DNA of 64,000 nt from Gnetum montanum (Eukaryota; Streptophyta; Gnetopsida; Gnetales; Gnetaceae): assembly GCA_015680685.1 (NCBI GenBank), contig MNCI01023539.1, positions 756,948 through 820,947 on the forward strand, written 5' to 3'. The position numbers and the translations under genes are program-made. Positions within the stretch are counted from its first letter, which is position 1, and every line of letters begins with the position of its first letter. Positions 11,181-23,310 of this stretch are shown piece by piece. The notes below the pieces were generated by a model. That model ran no database searches and was not told the origin of the DNA. It saw only the letters and a program-made list of their open reading frames with translations.

Positions 11181-11770
11181 TATTGGTGATTTGTAGAGAA
11201 CTTCTTTAATATTGTGAAATCATTAGTCAAGCTCACAAAGAAACATGCTCCAGTCATATGGACCAAGGAATATGAAAAGACATTCTAACAACTTAAGGAG
11301 AAGCTTGTAGAAACTCCAATTCTATGAGCACCTAATTGGTTCTGTCCATTTCACATCATGACGGATGCATCAAACTATTCCTTGGAAGCTGTGCTTACAT
11401 AGTTGGATGATCAAAAACATCCATATTACATCCACTATGTAAGCTAAAGCATTATGGGTGCATAGCTTAATTACACCATGATAGAGAAAGAGCTAATGAT
11501 CATGGTGTATGCTTTGGAGAAGGTCAAGTACTATGTACTTAGATATAAGGTGTTTGTGCACACTAACCATAGTACCATTTTATTTTTAATGAATAAACCA
11601 ATGATGAGCCCCCATGTCATATGATGGTTAGTGATCTTGAAAGAGTTCAATCTCATAATGGTAGATCAAAAGGGGACTCAGAATGTGGTTGCTGATCACT
11701 TTTCTTAATTACAATGGGATAACATAGAGGATAAGAGCCCACTCTCTGATCAATTTCCTGATGAATTCCT
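11181..11770 (+). pseudogene. pol: Element A RNase H domain of pol, decayed
   Basis: After the RT thumb and connection (FFNIVKSLVKLTKK, WTKEYEKTF), the frame shows FHIMTDASNYSLEAVL with the first catalytic Asp. It continues MIEKELMIMVYALEKVKYYVL with the catalytic Glu, VFVHTNHSTILFLMNKP where TDH has become TNH, and VVADHFS-LQW, the family's DHLSRL motif. These are the usual plant Ty3/gypsy RNase H landmarks. Several stops interrupt it. Confidence 0.85.
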
Positions 11771-13162
11771 CTTTGCTAGAGAAATAAATGAATAAGTGCT
11801 TGCTAAACCAAAATAGTATGATGGCATCCTTGCTTATGTTCTCACTCAAGAGATGCCATAAGCATTAGACCATAAAAAGAAACAATAGTTTCTTCATCAA
11901 GCCAAACTCTTCATGGAGATTAATGGACACCTTTATAAGGTGTAGGGTGATGGCTTGGTTCATTGGTGTGTTCTTAATGTTAACTAATTACATGTTCTCC
12001 AAGATGCTCATGAGGGTCCTTGTAAGAGACATAATGCATGGCGATGCACGACCATTAAAATCCTGATGGTATGGTACTATTGGTTAACAATCTTCAGGGA
12101 TGCCTACCAATTCGTCTGCGCTTGTGAATGCTATCAATAAGATGGCGGTATGACCACTTGAATGAAGGGACCTCAATAGTGAATTCAACCACTAGAATCC
12201 TTTGACATATGGAGCATAAACTTCATGGGTCCCATCACATCCATGTCAAGTGAAAAGACATATATAATAGTCGTTGTTGACTATTGTACAAAATGGGCAT
12301 AAGTAGTAGCCATCACCAACTATACATCATCCATTGTTGCACACTTTGTAAAAAAAAATGTTGTAAATAGGTTTGGAGTGCCATATGCACTAATTTTTAT
12401 AATAGTACTCATTTTATAGGTGCTACCTTTCAAAAGATCATGTAATGCTTGGGGGTTAAGCATAAATTAATAACACCCTACCATGCCTAAGCTAATGGTT
12501 AAGTAGAGGTTACCAATAGGGAGATCATGAAAATCATAACAAGGACAATTAGCAAATATAGGAGAGACTAGAGCACAAAAATTAATGATGCCCTATGGGC
12601 ATACCTCTCAACATGGAAACTCCCTATCGGCTACTCTCCCTATGAGCTGGTGTATGGAAAATTACCAACTTTGCCAATTCAATCTAAGCTTCATACACTT
12701 TTAACAACTTAGGACCTTGAACTTGACTTGAGCCTAGAAAAAAAAGAGAGATTGATCAACCTTAATGTGCTAGATGAAAATTGATTGGTGGCCCTATCCT
12801 TGAATGAAGTGCACAAATCCTTTAATAAACAACACCATGACCTTAGAATAAGAAAAGTGAAATTTCAACCTAGAGATAAGGTTCTCTATTGGAACCCCAC
12901 ACACATGTCTCAACAAACTAAGTTCCAAACATTGTGGGAAGGGCCTTACATCATTTATGAAAATTTTTCTTCTAGGACCATGTTAATCTACAAACTTGAG
13001 AGCCCACACAAGAAATAGTTGATCAACATGCAACAACTAAAACCTTTCCATCATCCCATGCAAGCCAATGTAATTAACATCTCATTGAATGGACAGCCAC
13101 ATTGAATCTTTTGGATCTCCTCCTTTCAACTTAGTCATGGGGGAGATGGCCATCCATGCTAA
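11771..13162 (+). pseudogene. pol: Element A integrase domain of pol, decayed
   Basis: The N-terminal zinc-binding region is visible as VLQDAHEGPCKRHNAW...CACECYQ. The core begins FDIWSINFMGPITS with the first catalytic Asp, continues YIIVVVDYCTKWA, and degrades after VNRFGVPYALI. The C-terminal part is better kept at 12785-13018: a basic segment, then KVLYWNPTHMSQQTKFQ.LWEGPYII. The pol frame ends with QLSHGGDGHPC and a stop at 13160-13162. No chromodomain is seen, in line with an Athila-type rather than a chromovirus element. Confidence 0.85.
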
Positions 13163-15118
13163 TCTATTGAGTGGCTCTATCATTTTTCCACTTTTTTGTT
13201 TTACACTTTTTTTGTTTTTATACCATTTTTGTTTTATACTTTTTTATTCTTCCAAATTTTTTATTTTAAAACATCATTAGTATGTTTTATTTTTTAAAAA
13301 TATTTTTACAATTTCTTATATACCTTATTTTGGTATGAATTTTTCTTACCTTCCAATAAAAAGTGCTTTATTGCTAATAGGACTCAATGATGGTGTAGCT
13401 AGTTACTAATGGTGGTTTGTACCTAATGTTTGGTTTCTATTTTTGAATTTTGATGATTGATAACCAAGACAAGTTTCTTTTTCATGGAATAGGTAGTGAG
13501 TTCACGTCGTCCACCCATCCACCAACTCTATGGTTTTCCAAGTTTTGGAAATATGATTTTCCTTTTTCATTAATAAAACTTTAACAAACTTGTGACCTTG
13601 GTAGTTTTCAAAATTGGAAAAGATTCAAAGACTTGGAAAGGATGTAACTTCAAGGAGATTCAATAGTCTTTTTTCCTCTCTACTTGCTTGAGTGCACATG
13701 CATTTTCATGGATTTCTTACCATTCCATGTTGACCAATAACAAGAAATTAAATAAGTCTTTGCATGGTGTGGTTCCCATCCAAGAATTCATAAAAAACAT
13801 AAAATATTCAAAAAAAGCATGATGGAAATTCAAAACACATCCCTTAGACAAAATAAATGAGCTACAAGCACTGGTTATTAGACTAGAAAGACATGTTACC
13901 CATACCTGAAGATCCCCTCCAACTAAGGAACTTTCTCAATTCTTACTTCTCTTTTCTTCTTAAATAATGAGTGGTGGCTAGTTTTGGGAGCATTCTTGTG
14001 TCTCAAGGGGGTGGATTGATCCTAGAGTGACGATGTGAAGTCACTAAAAGTGGTTGGTTTTGGTTAGGATCAAGGATAGACTTTATTGGGTTATTTAACC
14101 ATGACATTCACAAGGGACTTCATGTGACCATGATTGGGACATCCATTCCATTTTCTATTGCATCCATCAATTTTCTCCATAACTCACCTCACTATCAGTT
14201 TTCATGCTTTTATTTAATGTCTTAGTTTGACGTGTTGAAATTCTTAGGTATATTGTTTAGGTTTTGGTCCTTCACTTTTTGTAATCATTAATTAACTATA
14301 GGACCCACTAACTCCTTAGTGGAGGTTATGTAAGGGAAAAAAGGGCATAAGCCTACTATGGGGAGGAACCACTTGCATAGCTCTTGGTTGGGCTAGTTAA
14401 GTCCCTTATCCTTAGACATTTTTGAAATCAAATATTTTGCATTCCCCATTAGTTGCATCCAACTGTGAGCTCCTTAAGGCATTTCTCCAATCATTCTCCA
14501 TCTTCTGTGCACTCTCAAATCCTCTTCATGTATTTCATTATATTCTTGGCTTTTTGGTTTTCCATTTGACTCGAATTTCATTCAAAAACTCCTAATATTT
14601 TTCAAATTTTAACTTGGTCAATAGTGGTAAATAGCCACATCGACTAGGCCTAATTGATGCAAGGGAAAAATTCTATAAATAGTGCTCATCACTTAGGATA
14701 TTTTTGCCATTTGCTTCAAACTTAAGGGAATTTTTTGCAATTTTTCAAAGCCCAAAACCTTCCAGAGCTTGTAACTTTTAAACTATTTGTCTTATTCACT
14801 TTGTTTTTCAGCCCTGTAACTTCTAGAGGTATGCTTTACATCATGGGGGCCACAAACCTTAGGTTTTTTAGAAAAAAAATTCAAAATTTTTCCAACTCCC
14901 CCATGGGTTTAATGAATAAAATAATATTAAATCATCAACCTATGATAGTTAAACCCTTCCAACACATTCCAATAACCTATCTAATTAAATAATATTAAAA
15001 TAACCAAATAGGCCATGATCACAACTTAGCCAAGTGTAACTACCCTAAGAGATAAGGTATTCCAAATGTTTCAAAGTTACACATTAGGTGTTAATCCTTG
15101 GTCATGTTGTGATTACAG
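13163..15118 (+). other. Long 3' spacer of element A between pol and ORF3
   Basis: This 1.95-kb stretch is non-coding but is shared by A, B, D, E and F. In order it holds a T-rich tract (about 13180-13330), a block with CCACCCATCCACCA-type sequence (about 13495-13560), a stem-loop (13761-13855), a block GGGCATAAGCCTACTATGGG (about 14342), and a splice-acceptor-like TTGTGATTACAG directly before the ORF3 ATG. Conservation of order and sequence between old copies suggests a role in the element RNA. Confidence 0.7.
13761..13855 (+). ncRNA. Conserved stem-loop in the 3' spacer, element A copy
   Basis: One arm is GGTGTGGTTCCCATC. The other is GATGGAAATTCAAAACACATCC. They can pair as an inner and an outer stem around an A-rich loop. 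Counterparts are at 25413-25467, 25491-25552, 31722-31771, 31809-31858, 34101-34158 and 59818-59880. No function is known to me. Confidence 0.6.
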
Positions 15119-17974
15119 ATGGCACCTAGACTAAAATTCCTATAGGAGGGAGCACAATATTAACCAAGGGACAAATGACCAAGAGCTAAAAGGGAGTAGT
15201 AAGAGCAAGCCCAAGAACATGTTGCAAAAACTCATGTAATAGGACCTCTTTAGGGGGGACCTTGAAGTGGAATTTGTCCAACAAATTTCTAAGGAAGTGG
15301 CTATAATAGAAAAATTCCATTGAGATGAGGCACTAGGACTAGTGCCAAGACCTAAGGTCACATTAACTCAAACCTACCTTGATTAGATTATGCCTCATGA
15401 CATCCAATGTTCAATTCTCCAAGAATTGAACTTTGGACCATTCTTGGAACATGCTCCACCAAACATTAAGATGTAGTTGCAGAACTCTCCCATGTGGCAA
15501 AGCATCACTTCCAATAGGGAGTGGTACATGGGAGAGACATATCTCTTTTGGAATGATAGGTGGGCAAGAGCCATTTTGAAGATCAAGAACATTCATGTGT
15601 CCTACTTAGTGGTAGCTATTGCATAGGCACTAGGGTTACCTGATATTGGAACAAATCTGGAAGAGATCTCTACACAAGAAAATGCAGAGGCAAAGAAGGA
15701 GTGGACCCAGCAATTCTATGGAGTAAAGCACAAGGATTATGGCATACTCACCTTAGTGGAGTGTGTATATTTCAAGATAGTGGCCTATCTCCTCAATTTG
15801 ATAGTGAGGCCCAATAAGGTGACTATCTTATTCCCTTGTGTGTGTGCTACTCTGAATGAAACATTCCTTGTGAACCTTCCACAACTGATCTATCTAGAGA
15901 TAGAGAAGTGATTTAAGAAAAATGAACATGAAAGGAAGGCCCTACCCTTTCCCTGCCTCATTAGAAAATTATGTAAAAGGGTAAGAATAGTTCAGTATGC
16001 TAAGGATACACTTTGGCATACTCTTTCTACCTCTTGGGCATAAACGATGAAGGACAAGACTCCTACCATAACCAAGGAAGAGAAGCATCAACAACCACCT
16101 CCACCATCCACTCACAAAACAATGCTAGAGTCCTACGTTACCCTTGAACAAATGCATGAGATCTGAGAGCAAATATTCCGTGAGTAAGAGCAGCGAGCAA
16201 GAATGAGTGGTGGTCCATCTATGTATTTCACAATAATAAGTCACCTCAATGAAGTGGCTTAAACCATCAGCTAGATGGAGGAAGATGGACCAATACTTTT
16301 AGCCCAAAGAACATAGCTGCGTGTGAGATTGAATCCTAGTGCCTGAGAGGTAATGGTCTCTCTCTCACAACAATAGTAATTCCCAAACATCTTTGGGAAT
16401 GCTACTACTTTCTTAGTGCATCTGGAGGAGGGTGAGGGGGTAACTGTCTTAGTGATGTGGCACAATGGGCAGGAGATAGTAACAGAGGTGGTTGCTAATA
16501 GAATTTTTGAGGCTTTAAATGCACCTGCAACATTTGTACCAAATGTTTCTACACTCCAATATGTGCAAACATCTGCAAGAATAGTTAGTGACAAATTAAG
16601 TGCATCTTAGCCCAAAGAGTTGCTAGACCAACTAGTAGAAACCGAGTAATCAATTCTAGATGTCTTTAACCTTCCAGATACAATCACTACAATCCAGTCA
16701 AAGCTGGTAAAAGCAAGGGGTAAACGCATTATCATGGAGGGGTAACTCAAAATAGCCCAAGCTCAAAACCAATGCATAGCTGTAGAGGTTGCTGAATTAA
16801 GAGCCCACCTTGCTAATCCTACACTTCTCAACCCTACATCAACACATAATTAAGCTTTTCAACAACTTTAAGAAAAGCTCAAGAAGGCTAAGGATGCAAA
16901 GGAGACGATGATTTTTTATTAGTCCTTGGCCAATATCACCATGCACAATATCCAAAAGGGCTTAGATCAAACTCGCTAAGATAATGTCACCTTGACCACA
17001 AAAAATCACCGCCTGTGGAATGTTGATGTGCAAAAGCAAAAAATGCAAGATTTCATCCATCAATAGCAAGAACAACTAGCTAGAGTAAACATTAAATTGA
17101 GAAGATTGGTAGCTAAAAATAGAAGTCTCTTCATGGAGGAAGTTCAAGCCCTTTGCTAGAAAGTTTCAATAGAGGCAGTCACTTGGAAAAATGAGGCTCT
17201 CAAATTTGAGAGAGTCAAAGATCACCACAAAGACCATGTTTGTGTAGAGAAAGAAATAAATGAAAAACATATTTAAATAGTAAAGAAAAAAGTTAACGAG
17301 GCCCTCTAACATCTTAAGGAGGAGATGTCTGGCAGCCTATCTTTGATGGGCTTAATAACTACAACAAGGTAGAGATCTGTATGAAGGAGTTGCAAATCAA
17401 GGAGATGATGAAGTACATGGAGGTTGCCAATCTTCATTGTGCAAATTTAGTGATTCTAACTATTGGACAGCTACAATCCAAATTGGAGAAACAGGTGGCC
17501 AACTTGTACTTGTTGTATGCAGCTAAGTTCAAGAATCACAAAGACACTAAGCATAAGCTTGAGGTGGCAAATGCAAAACTAGATGTTCTTAGGCAATGCC
17601 TAACTAATTAATGGTCTACAACTAAGAACCTAGCTAGGAGACTAAGTGACTACCAAGAGCTACAGAATGTACTAAAGATGTTCAATGTTGAATGCAAACT
17701 TTTTACTACTTGGTTCATCAATGTGAAGGAGTTGTTCCTAGCAATGCCTTATCCTTGGGATGTTCCCACACTGGCCCACATTTGTAATGTGGCATGGATC
17801 ATGAATGATCCCAAGAATAAGAAGAAGATGAAGGCACTATTGAAAAACTTCCATCTTCCATCAAAAGTTGTAGTTGTCGCAGGACAACCACAACCACCTC
17901 AACCACCATGTGTGCCTAAAGTAGGAGAAGGTTCTTTGAAGCCTAAGGAGCCTCCACCACTTAGGACTATTTGA
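15119..17974 (+). pseudogene. Element A ORF3: Athila-type extra ORF, transposon-protein-like N-terminus and coiled-coil tail
   Basis: The ATG (MAPRLKF) directly follows an acceptor-like TTACAG. About 950 codons run to the TGA at 17972-17974, with frame changes near 15253 (a run of six G) and 17345 and many stop codons. The N-terminal third includes WYMGETYLFWNDRWARAI, ...LFPCVCATLNE... and PFPCLIRKLCKRV. This resembles the plant transposon-protein domain (Pfam Transposase_32) found in ORFs after Athila pol. The middle and C-terminal parts are rich in heptad-like Lys/Glu/Leu stretches (LQSKLEKQVANL, KHKLEVANAKL), suggesting coiled coils, and the end is Pro-rich. Homologues lie at 50697-52250 and 22600-29990. 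Its role is unknown; older literature calls such ORFs env-like, but I see no membrane segment. Confidence 0.7.
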
Positions 17975-18231
17975 ACTTCTTCCTTATCTTCACACCATCA
18001 AAAGAATTATGTTTCTCATTTTTGTCTTGGTGTTCAATTTTATTTTCCTAAACATAAAAATTTTATAATGATTGTAATTTTGTACACTCAAGCACTTAGT
18101 ATTTGTCCATGGGTGTTGTGTTTGTGTATGTTAGTAGTTAGTCAATAATCCCATACCTTCCCAAATTTTGTAAGAAACTTGTTTCTCCTTATGTTCACTT
18201 GAGGATGAGTTTTCATTTAGTCATGGAGGCA
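17975..18231 (+). other. 3' untranslated region and polypurine tract, element A
   Basis: This holds the shared tail sequence GTCAATAATCCCATACCTTCC...TTGTAAG followed by GAGGATGAGTTTTCATTTAG. The polypurine tract CATGGAGGCA abuts the LTR start at 18232 and would prime plus-strand synthesis. Confidence 0.75.
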
Positions 18232-19094
18232 TGATGAGTTGCATGTTCTTGGATCCTGTCAATGCATCTGCATCAATGTGGTCCCATCGACATTGGAATT
18301 GATGCATTGATGTGGCCTTGTTAAAACAGTGTCTATTTTTACCTATAAATACGTGGTCATTTGACGTGTTTATGGCATCTTTTTTCATAGTTGTCACGGA
18401 GCTCTTACAATTTTGTCATTTGAAAGTTAGAATATTTTTCTAAGTGCCTGACGTAGGAGTTAAAGAGTGTATGGATCTTTATTCAAGAATTGTTGTACTT
18501 GAGCACGGTAATGTGTGTGACAATAAAGACAAGCTTTCTAATAAACCTTGTTGCACTTTGAAATAGATTAATTATTTATTTATGCATTTAATGTTTTATG
18601 CAATTTCCTTTAATTCTTTAAGTAATTAAGCTAAATTAAGCTAGATTAAATAGCAGTTAATTAAGCACATAAGTATGACCACTTCAAGCATATGCTTGAT
18701 GCTTGGTAATCCTAGTAACGGTTATCGTTTGATAACCCAGTAGCGTTAAACATGTTCAAGATGTGTACGGAAACTAGGAATGAATGCTTATGTTAGGTGT
18801 AGCTAGCTAGATTAAATTAGCAATTTAATAATTTTATTTTATTCATTATTCTTTATCCTTAGGAAACTTAAAACACTACACATAAAAATGATAAAAATCA
18901 TATGCCTCAGTTACACTTAACCATACCTTTGCATTCCACAAGTGTAATTGGGAAGGCAACAATTGCAATGGTTAATTTCACTTCCTAAAGACTAGTGTAC
19001 TTAGAAGGCTATAAGTCCATGAAATTCAACTGGATTTCATGTGAACGCTTAGTGATTCATATGGTTGGGCATAGTGTTTACTCATCGCTCATCA
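18232..19094 (+). repeat. 3' LTR of element A
   Basis: It begins TGATGAGTTGC and ends GCTCATCA, with a TATA box (CTATAAATA) at 18343-18351. U3 carries ATTGATGCATTGATG and related palindromes, like the 5' copy. It is followed directly by the CCTAC target duplication. Confidence 0.92.
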
Positions 19095-19430
19095 CCTACT
19101 TTCACTATTGCTTTTTTATTTAAGTAAAACATTATGTTGGGAACCATTAGCATTAACTATAGGTTACTTTTTAATAATATTTTTTATCTTTGAGTTAACA
19201 TTATTATTATTAGATGAAAATGAATCTATCATATTAGCACTTCTTGTAATAAAGGTAAAAATACTGCTGGAAGCTTTTGTATCCTTTAGTTTCTTTACTA
19301 TTACTTGTATTTACTTATCCTCAAATTGGCTTGACTTTTCTATCCTCTATATAATCGTTTTTTTTATTCTTAACTTTAACATATGTTTTTCTCTCCTTAC
19401 CTTTTGCTTCTTCTTCTTTTTGAATAGAAG
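19095..19430 (+). repeat. Right flank of element A, duplicated at 5971-6310
   Basis: It starts with the target duplication CCTAC and runs to GAATAGAAG. The same sequence is found inside the left LTR region. It encodes nothing I recognise. It is less diverged from its copy than the LTRs are from each other, perhaps because it has few CpG sites or because the duplication is younger than the insertion. Confidence 0.8.
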
Positions 19431-20254
19431 AAAACATGCATTAAATAAGTGTTCTTCATTCTAATAAGAGTTGCAAGTATTTGAAAGATTATTATATATA
19501 ATTAGTTAAATGTAAGTCTTCCTAATTTCCTACAATATTAATTCTATTTTATGGTTAAGAATATTTATTTTAAATAAAAAATTTGTTTATAAGAACCAAA
19601 TGCTATGAAAATAGATTCAATGTGCTAAATTGAATTAAGAAGACTAACAATTTATTGCTCAACTCTCTAAAAAATCCACAAAAGATTAAATAGCTTGACA
19701 AAACATAGAGCTTTAAAATATTCTTCAAACTATATATCAAAATTTGGAGTTCAATTGCAAATGATCAACATTGCATGGTTATGTATATATTATCCTATAT
19801 TTGGAGCATACTACACCATCAAAACATTACCTAATTTAATAAGTAAAAAAATGAAAATTGTACCTAGTATAAATAACTTAAATGTTATACTTTTGCATCA
19901 AAATATTTAGTTGCAAAATATTACTTTGATTATGAGGCAAATAAAAATTTAAATGAACATTTATTGTGATGTAAAATTAGTAATCAATGACTCATATACT
20001 TCATTAGGAAGAATAAAATCAAACATTTATTTGTAACAACATTAATAAAATAACCTCTCATAGATATTACTCATCAACATGTAAATTTATAATATGAAAA
20101 ATAATAATAATGTCATCATTGGTTGAATAAGTGAAAAGTAATTGAGAATTTTCTATCAAAGAAAAGTTTTGGAGAATCAATTTTGTTGATGAAATCCTAG
20201 CACCAGAAAGAGAGAAAAAATGAGCATACATGTAAATCAACATTATATAGCAAA
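19431..20254. other. AT-rich flank, possible weak LINE similarity
   Basis: The stretch near 19480-19580 (AAGTCTTCCTAATTTCCTAC...) loosely resembles the zinc-knuckle relic at about 3960-4060, which would make it a second LINE ORF1 fragment. The rest is unrecognised AT-rich DNA. Confidence 0.3.
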
Positions 20255-20345
20255 CATAATGTTAGTGAGACATTGCTCTATTGATTATAGCATGCTACAT
20301 GTGATTTGCAAATCACAAGTTCAATTCTAATAAGTATGCTGATCT
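20255..20345 (+). repeat. tRNA-like sequence, probable SINE head or tRNA relic
   Basis: TTGCTCTATTGATTATAGCATGC fits a decayed A box and D-arm (compare TGGCTCAGTTGGTTAGAGC). AGTTCAATTCT about 22 bases later is a good B box. Between them, GTGATTTGCAAATCAC is a perfect palindrome that could form an anticodon-type arm. No acceptor stem closes it, so it is not a functional tRNA. Confidence 0.45.
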
Positions 20346-21000
20346 AACAAATCATTATGTTTTACTTAAGTTCTATAAAATTTCATGACTTTATCTTGGG
20401 GATACATATAGTCATTTGGTTTTAACACCCTTCCACTTCTCTTCAATATAGTCAACACAATATTTTCATAGTGAATGATCTAGTAGTGGTAGAAGCTAAG
20501 AAAAAAAAGTAGAAATGATGTAAATTATAATCAAAATACACAATTTCCAAGTGAACACAACCTTAATATGAGTCTTAAAAGCTCACAATAGTAAATGAAA
20601 ATTTATCACTAGATGCTTGTGAGTTATCATAAATGAATGTTAATGATTTTGAGTGTTGAAGTAGTAGGGTATGAGTTGAGTAGGAATGTTTTGACTGAGG
20701 TAGACCTCATCATGATTTATGGTAGGTTTGTCCTACTAAGAAATAAATAAATTAAGAGGATAAAGACTTAAGAATGAGTTGGGTGTGAGGTTGAAGCATG
20801 ACTTGAGTGCTAATGCGACATGACAAAATTTGACCAAGTCTTAAAGCATTGCAATAGTGTTATTTTAACACTAGTATAATATTAGTAAAGAATATGTAAA
20901 AAATTACTAATTTTTGAGCAATATTTGAATGCTAGTTCAACACTAGTGCAATGTTGGCTTTGAAAACCAAAGATTTTTCCAACTCCCTACCTACTAGTTT
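20346..21000. other. Unclassified DNA
   Basis: AT-rich sequence with no coding frame. The repeats TCAACACTAGTGCAATGTTGG and TTTTAACACTAGTATAATATTAG at 20868-20960 suggest a decayed LTR U3, but no boundary could be set. Confidence 0.35.
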
Positions 21001-21397
21001 CATGCTCGTTGATCCTACTCTTAGTGAGGTAGCAATGAGTCATCAATTATTTATTTCTTAAAAGTTTTGAATTATCTTAGTGATTTGAAATGATTATCCC
21101 CAATGCTCTACCTTAAGATCATTGTCTTCCCACCTAAACTAGTAGTGGTTCTAGTACATGTGGTTTAGTCTAAGGTGAGACATATGATTATGATGTTATG
21201 AGGTCATTTAATAAAATTATTTAAAATATATAAAATATTTAATTAACCTAGTTAACTAAGAAGTAAATTTTATTTAGCCCTAAGGATGATAACTTTCTAA
21301 TTCCAACTTTCCACACATACCTTAAAATCACACATCCACCATTGGGATTACCAATAAGAGTTATGCTATTGGGAAAACTAAGTAATAGCATTATTGG
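21000..21397 (-). repeat. LTR fragment (Athila-like family), target of element GH
   Basis: CTTCCCACCTAAACTAGTAG, GTCTAAGGTGAGACATATGA and the TTAATTAACCTAGTTAACTA region match the R/U5 part of LTRs such as 23430-23720 in minus orientation. The fragment stops where the GH LTR starts (TGATGAG at 21398), which suggests GH inserted into an older LTR. Confidence 0.55.
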
Positions 21398-22281
21398 TGA
21401 TGAGTGACAAGTGTTACCTATGCTCAATCATATAAATCACAAGCATTCATGCATGACTTAATGGTAATCTGTAGACTAAACTATTGATGTATCTAAATTG
21501 TTAACTATGATCACATATCACTATCTTCCCAATTATATTTTTGCAATCATTAATGCATATGATTAAGTATAATTGAGACATATGATCATGATGTTGTAAC
21601 TATCATGATTAAAATACTATTAAAAATATTAAAAATGATTAATTAATCTAATAACAAGAAATTAGAACCCAATCTAACCTATGTGATACATAGGAATTCC
21701 TAACTTATTATACATATCATGAACTCATGTTATGTTTTTGGGTTACCTAGTGTCCATTACTAGATGTACTAAGTGATAAAATTGCTAGGATTACCAAATA
21801 GTAGCATGTTTATGCTCAAAGTTGATCATATTCATTCAACATAAATAATGAGCATTTGGAATTAAAAATTTAGTTAAGTGCATGAAAATAAAAAATAATA
21901 GAGATAAAGTGCAAGTACAAAAATATTAATCTAAGTCAAAGTGTTGTAATGAAAGTGAATTAATCTTGATCTTATTACTATCATAAAATGTTGTTCAAAT
22001 ATAAGATCACTTACATAAGACTCCATCAATTAACTAAATTTCATATTATGGACACTCGTTGATTGTTTCTAAATTCTACGATTCCAAGAACTTCGTTGTA
22101 CTAGTAATTAAATGATATCATCACTATTGTAGGTAGTACATTTATATAGTATATAGGAAAAACTAACAACTATGTTAACATTAATATGTTAACATAGCCT
22201 ACTCTATGTCAACATTGATGTGTCAATGTAGCTACATCGATGCTAATGTGTCAACATAGTCAGCTTGACCACTATCCATCA
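21398..22281 (-). repeat. 3' LTR of element GH
   Basis: On the plus strand it begins TGATGAGTGACAAGTG and ends TATCCATCA. In sense orientation U3 carries tandem ATGTTAACAT and TGTCAACAT palindromes (plus strand 22165-22262). The polypurine tract lies just outside at 22282-22296. Confidence 0.8.
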
Positions 22282-22599
22282 TACCTCTACAACTAACTAA
22301 AAGTTTATTCTCAAGTTAAACAAAATTTGACTGGAGTTTTTTTACAATATATAAGAGTAATCACTCTAACTGACCAATTGATTGATTGATTGCCTAATTG
22401 AGACCTGAGTATCACATTATAGAATTTTTTAAAAGTGATTTAATAATTTGTAAAAAAAAAATGGACACATTGATCCTTATAAAATCTATGAAAAATTTAT
22501 AAAAATGACAAAGGCATATGCCTTAAGTGGTGCCTAGTGGTGATGGACCCTCATGCCTTGGTTCATGCAGCTAATCCTCATGATTCTGTCAAGGCTTGT
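22282..22599 (-). other. Polypurine tract and 3' end region of element GH
   Basis: The plus strand reads TACCTCTACAACTAAC, the reverse of a GTTAGTTGTAGAGGTA tract as at the other 3' ends. An AT-rich 3' untranslated region follows, with the shared TCTCAAGTTAA block and an ATTGATTGATTG run at about 22377-22393. Confidence 0.65.
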
Positions 22600-23310
22600 A
22601 TCTTCTCATCTTTTTTCATAAATCATTAATTCTCCAGGTAATCTTGCCTAGAGCTATTATTATGAATACTTTTTAAGGAAAAAATAGAATTGAGAATATC
22701 TTTCCTAGAGGTTATAAAATGTTTGTGTTCAATGTCAAATAACTTCATTGTTACCTTTAGTTCCTAGTAGTCTATTATTCTTTTAGTGATGTCTACCACA
22801 TCTCTCTAATTTGTGAATTTATCCTTAAGGACCTTAAGCTTCATGTTTGCAATCTATAACTTTTAAAGTGCTTGGCAGTGGATATTATGTTCATTCTTAT
22901 ATAGTAAGAATGAGGTGGTTACTTGTTAGCTCAACTCATTACGTATTTTTCTAGTAGTTAACATTATAAGATTTGTGTAATGTAGATTGGTCAATTTCAT
23001 GTATTTCATCATGTCCTTAATCTACAACTCTTTCTTTTTGATATTGGATTAATTATAGGTGTGAAGGCCATCAAAAGTGTGTTGACATGTATTACATGAA
23101 AATTTCTAGAGGAGGACATTTAATTTTGCTTTAGCTAATTGGATCTCCTTCTCAATGATTTCTTTTTGAAGGCCTACTTTCTTCCTATAATGATTTTTAA
23201 TTCTTTTATATTTAGTGATCTCATTCTCTTAAGATAAAATTTTGATAGCTAACTTTTGCCTAATTACCTGTACTTTCTCCAATGAGATAATGTCATTTTC
23301 CATTACCAGT
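22600..23310 (-). pseudogene. Element GH ORF3, C-terminal part
   Basis: In sense orientation the frame includes KDMMKYMKLTNLHYTNLIML, matching KEMMKYMEVANLHCANLVIL of element A ORF3 at 17395-17460. It also has KSxLLYKNE and ANMKLKVLKDKF, matching LYAAKFKN and VANAKLDVL. The region is rich in Lys and Leu, as in a coiled coil. It is interrupted at 23310 by element B and resumes at 29650. Confidence 0.7.

Larger units (their letters stand above)
5104..19099 (+). mobile_element. Element A: Athila-like Ty3/gypsy LTR retrotransposon with gag, pol and ORF3
   Basis: Two similar LTRs flank a primer site, gag, protease, RT, RNase H, integrase, a long 3' spacer, a third ORF and a polypurine tract, all on the plus strand. 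Identical 5-bp target duplications (CCTAC) lie at 5104-5108 and 19095-19099. Every coding frame is broken, so the copy is dead. LTR divergence looks like roughly 10% by eye and is rich in transitions. It is the only copy here with a near-complete ORF3. Two oddities are a copy of the right flank embedded in the left LTR region, and an inverted duplication within pol. Confidence 0.92.

Noticed and set aside
13163-13300. Phe/Leu-rich frame after pol, resembling a transmembrane envelope segment
   Set aside because: It is a translation of the T-rich tract, seen in all copies and in all frames. The frame is not shared between elements.
16271-16594. 107-codon minus-strand frame
   Set aside because: It is antisense to the ORF3 of element A, whose plus-strand frame is supported by homology at 50692-51190.
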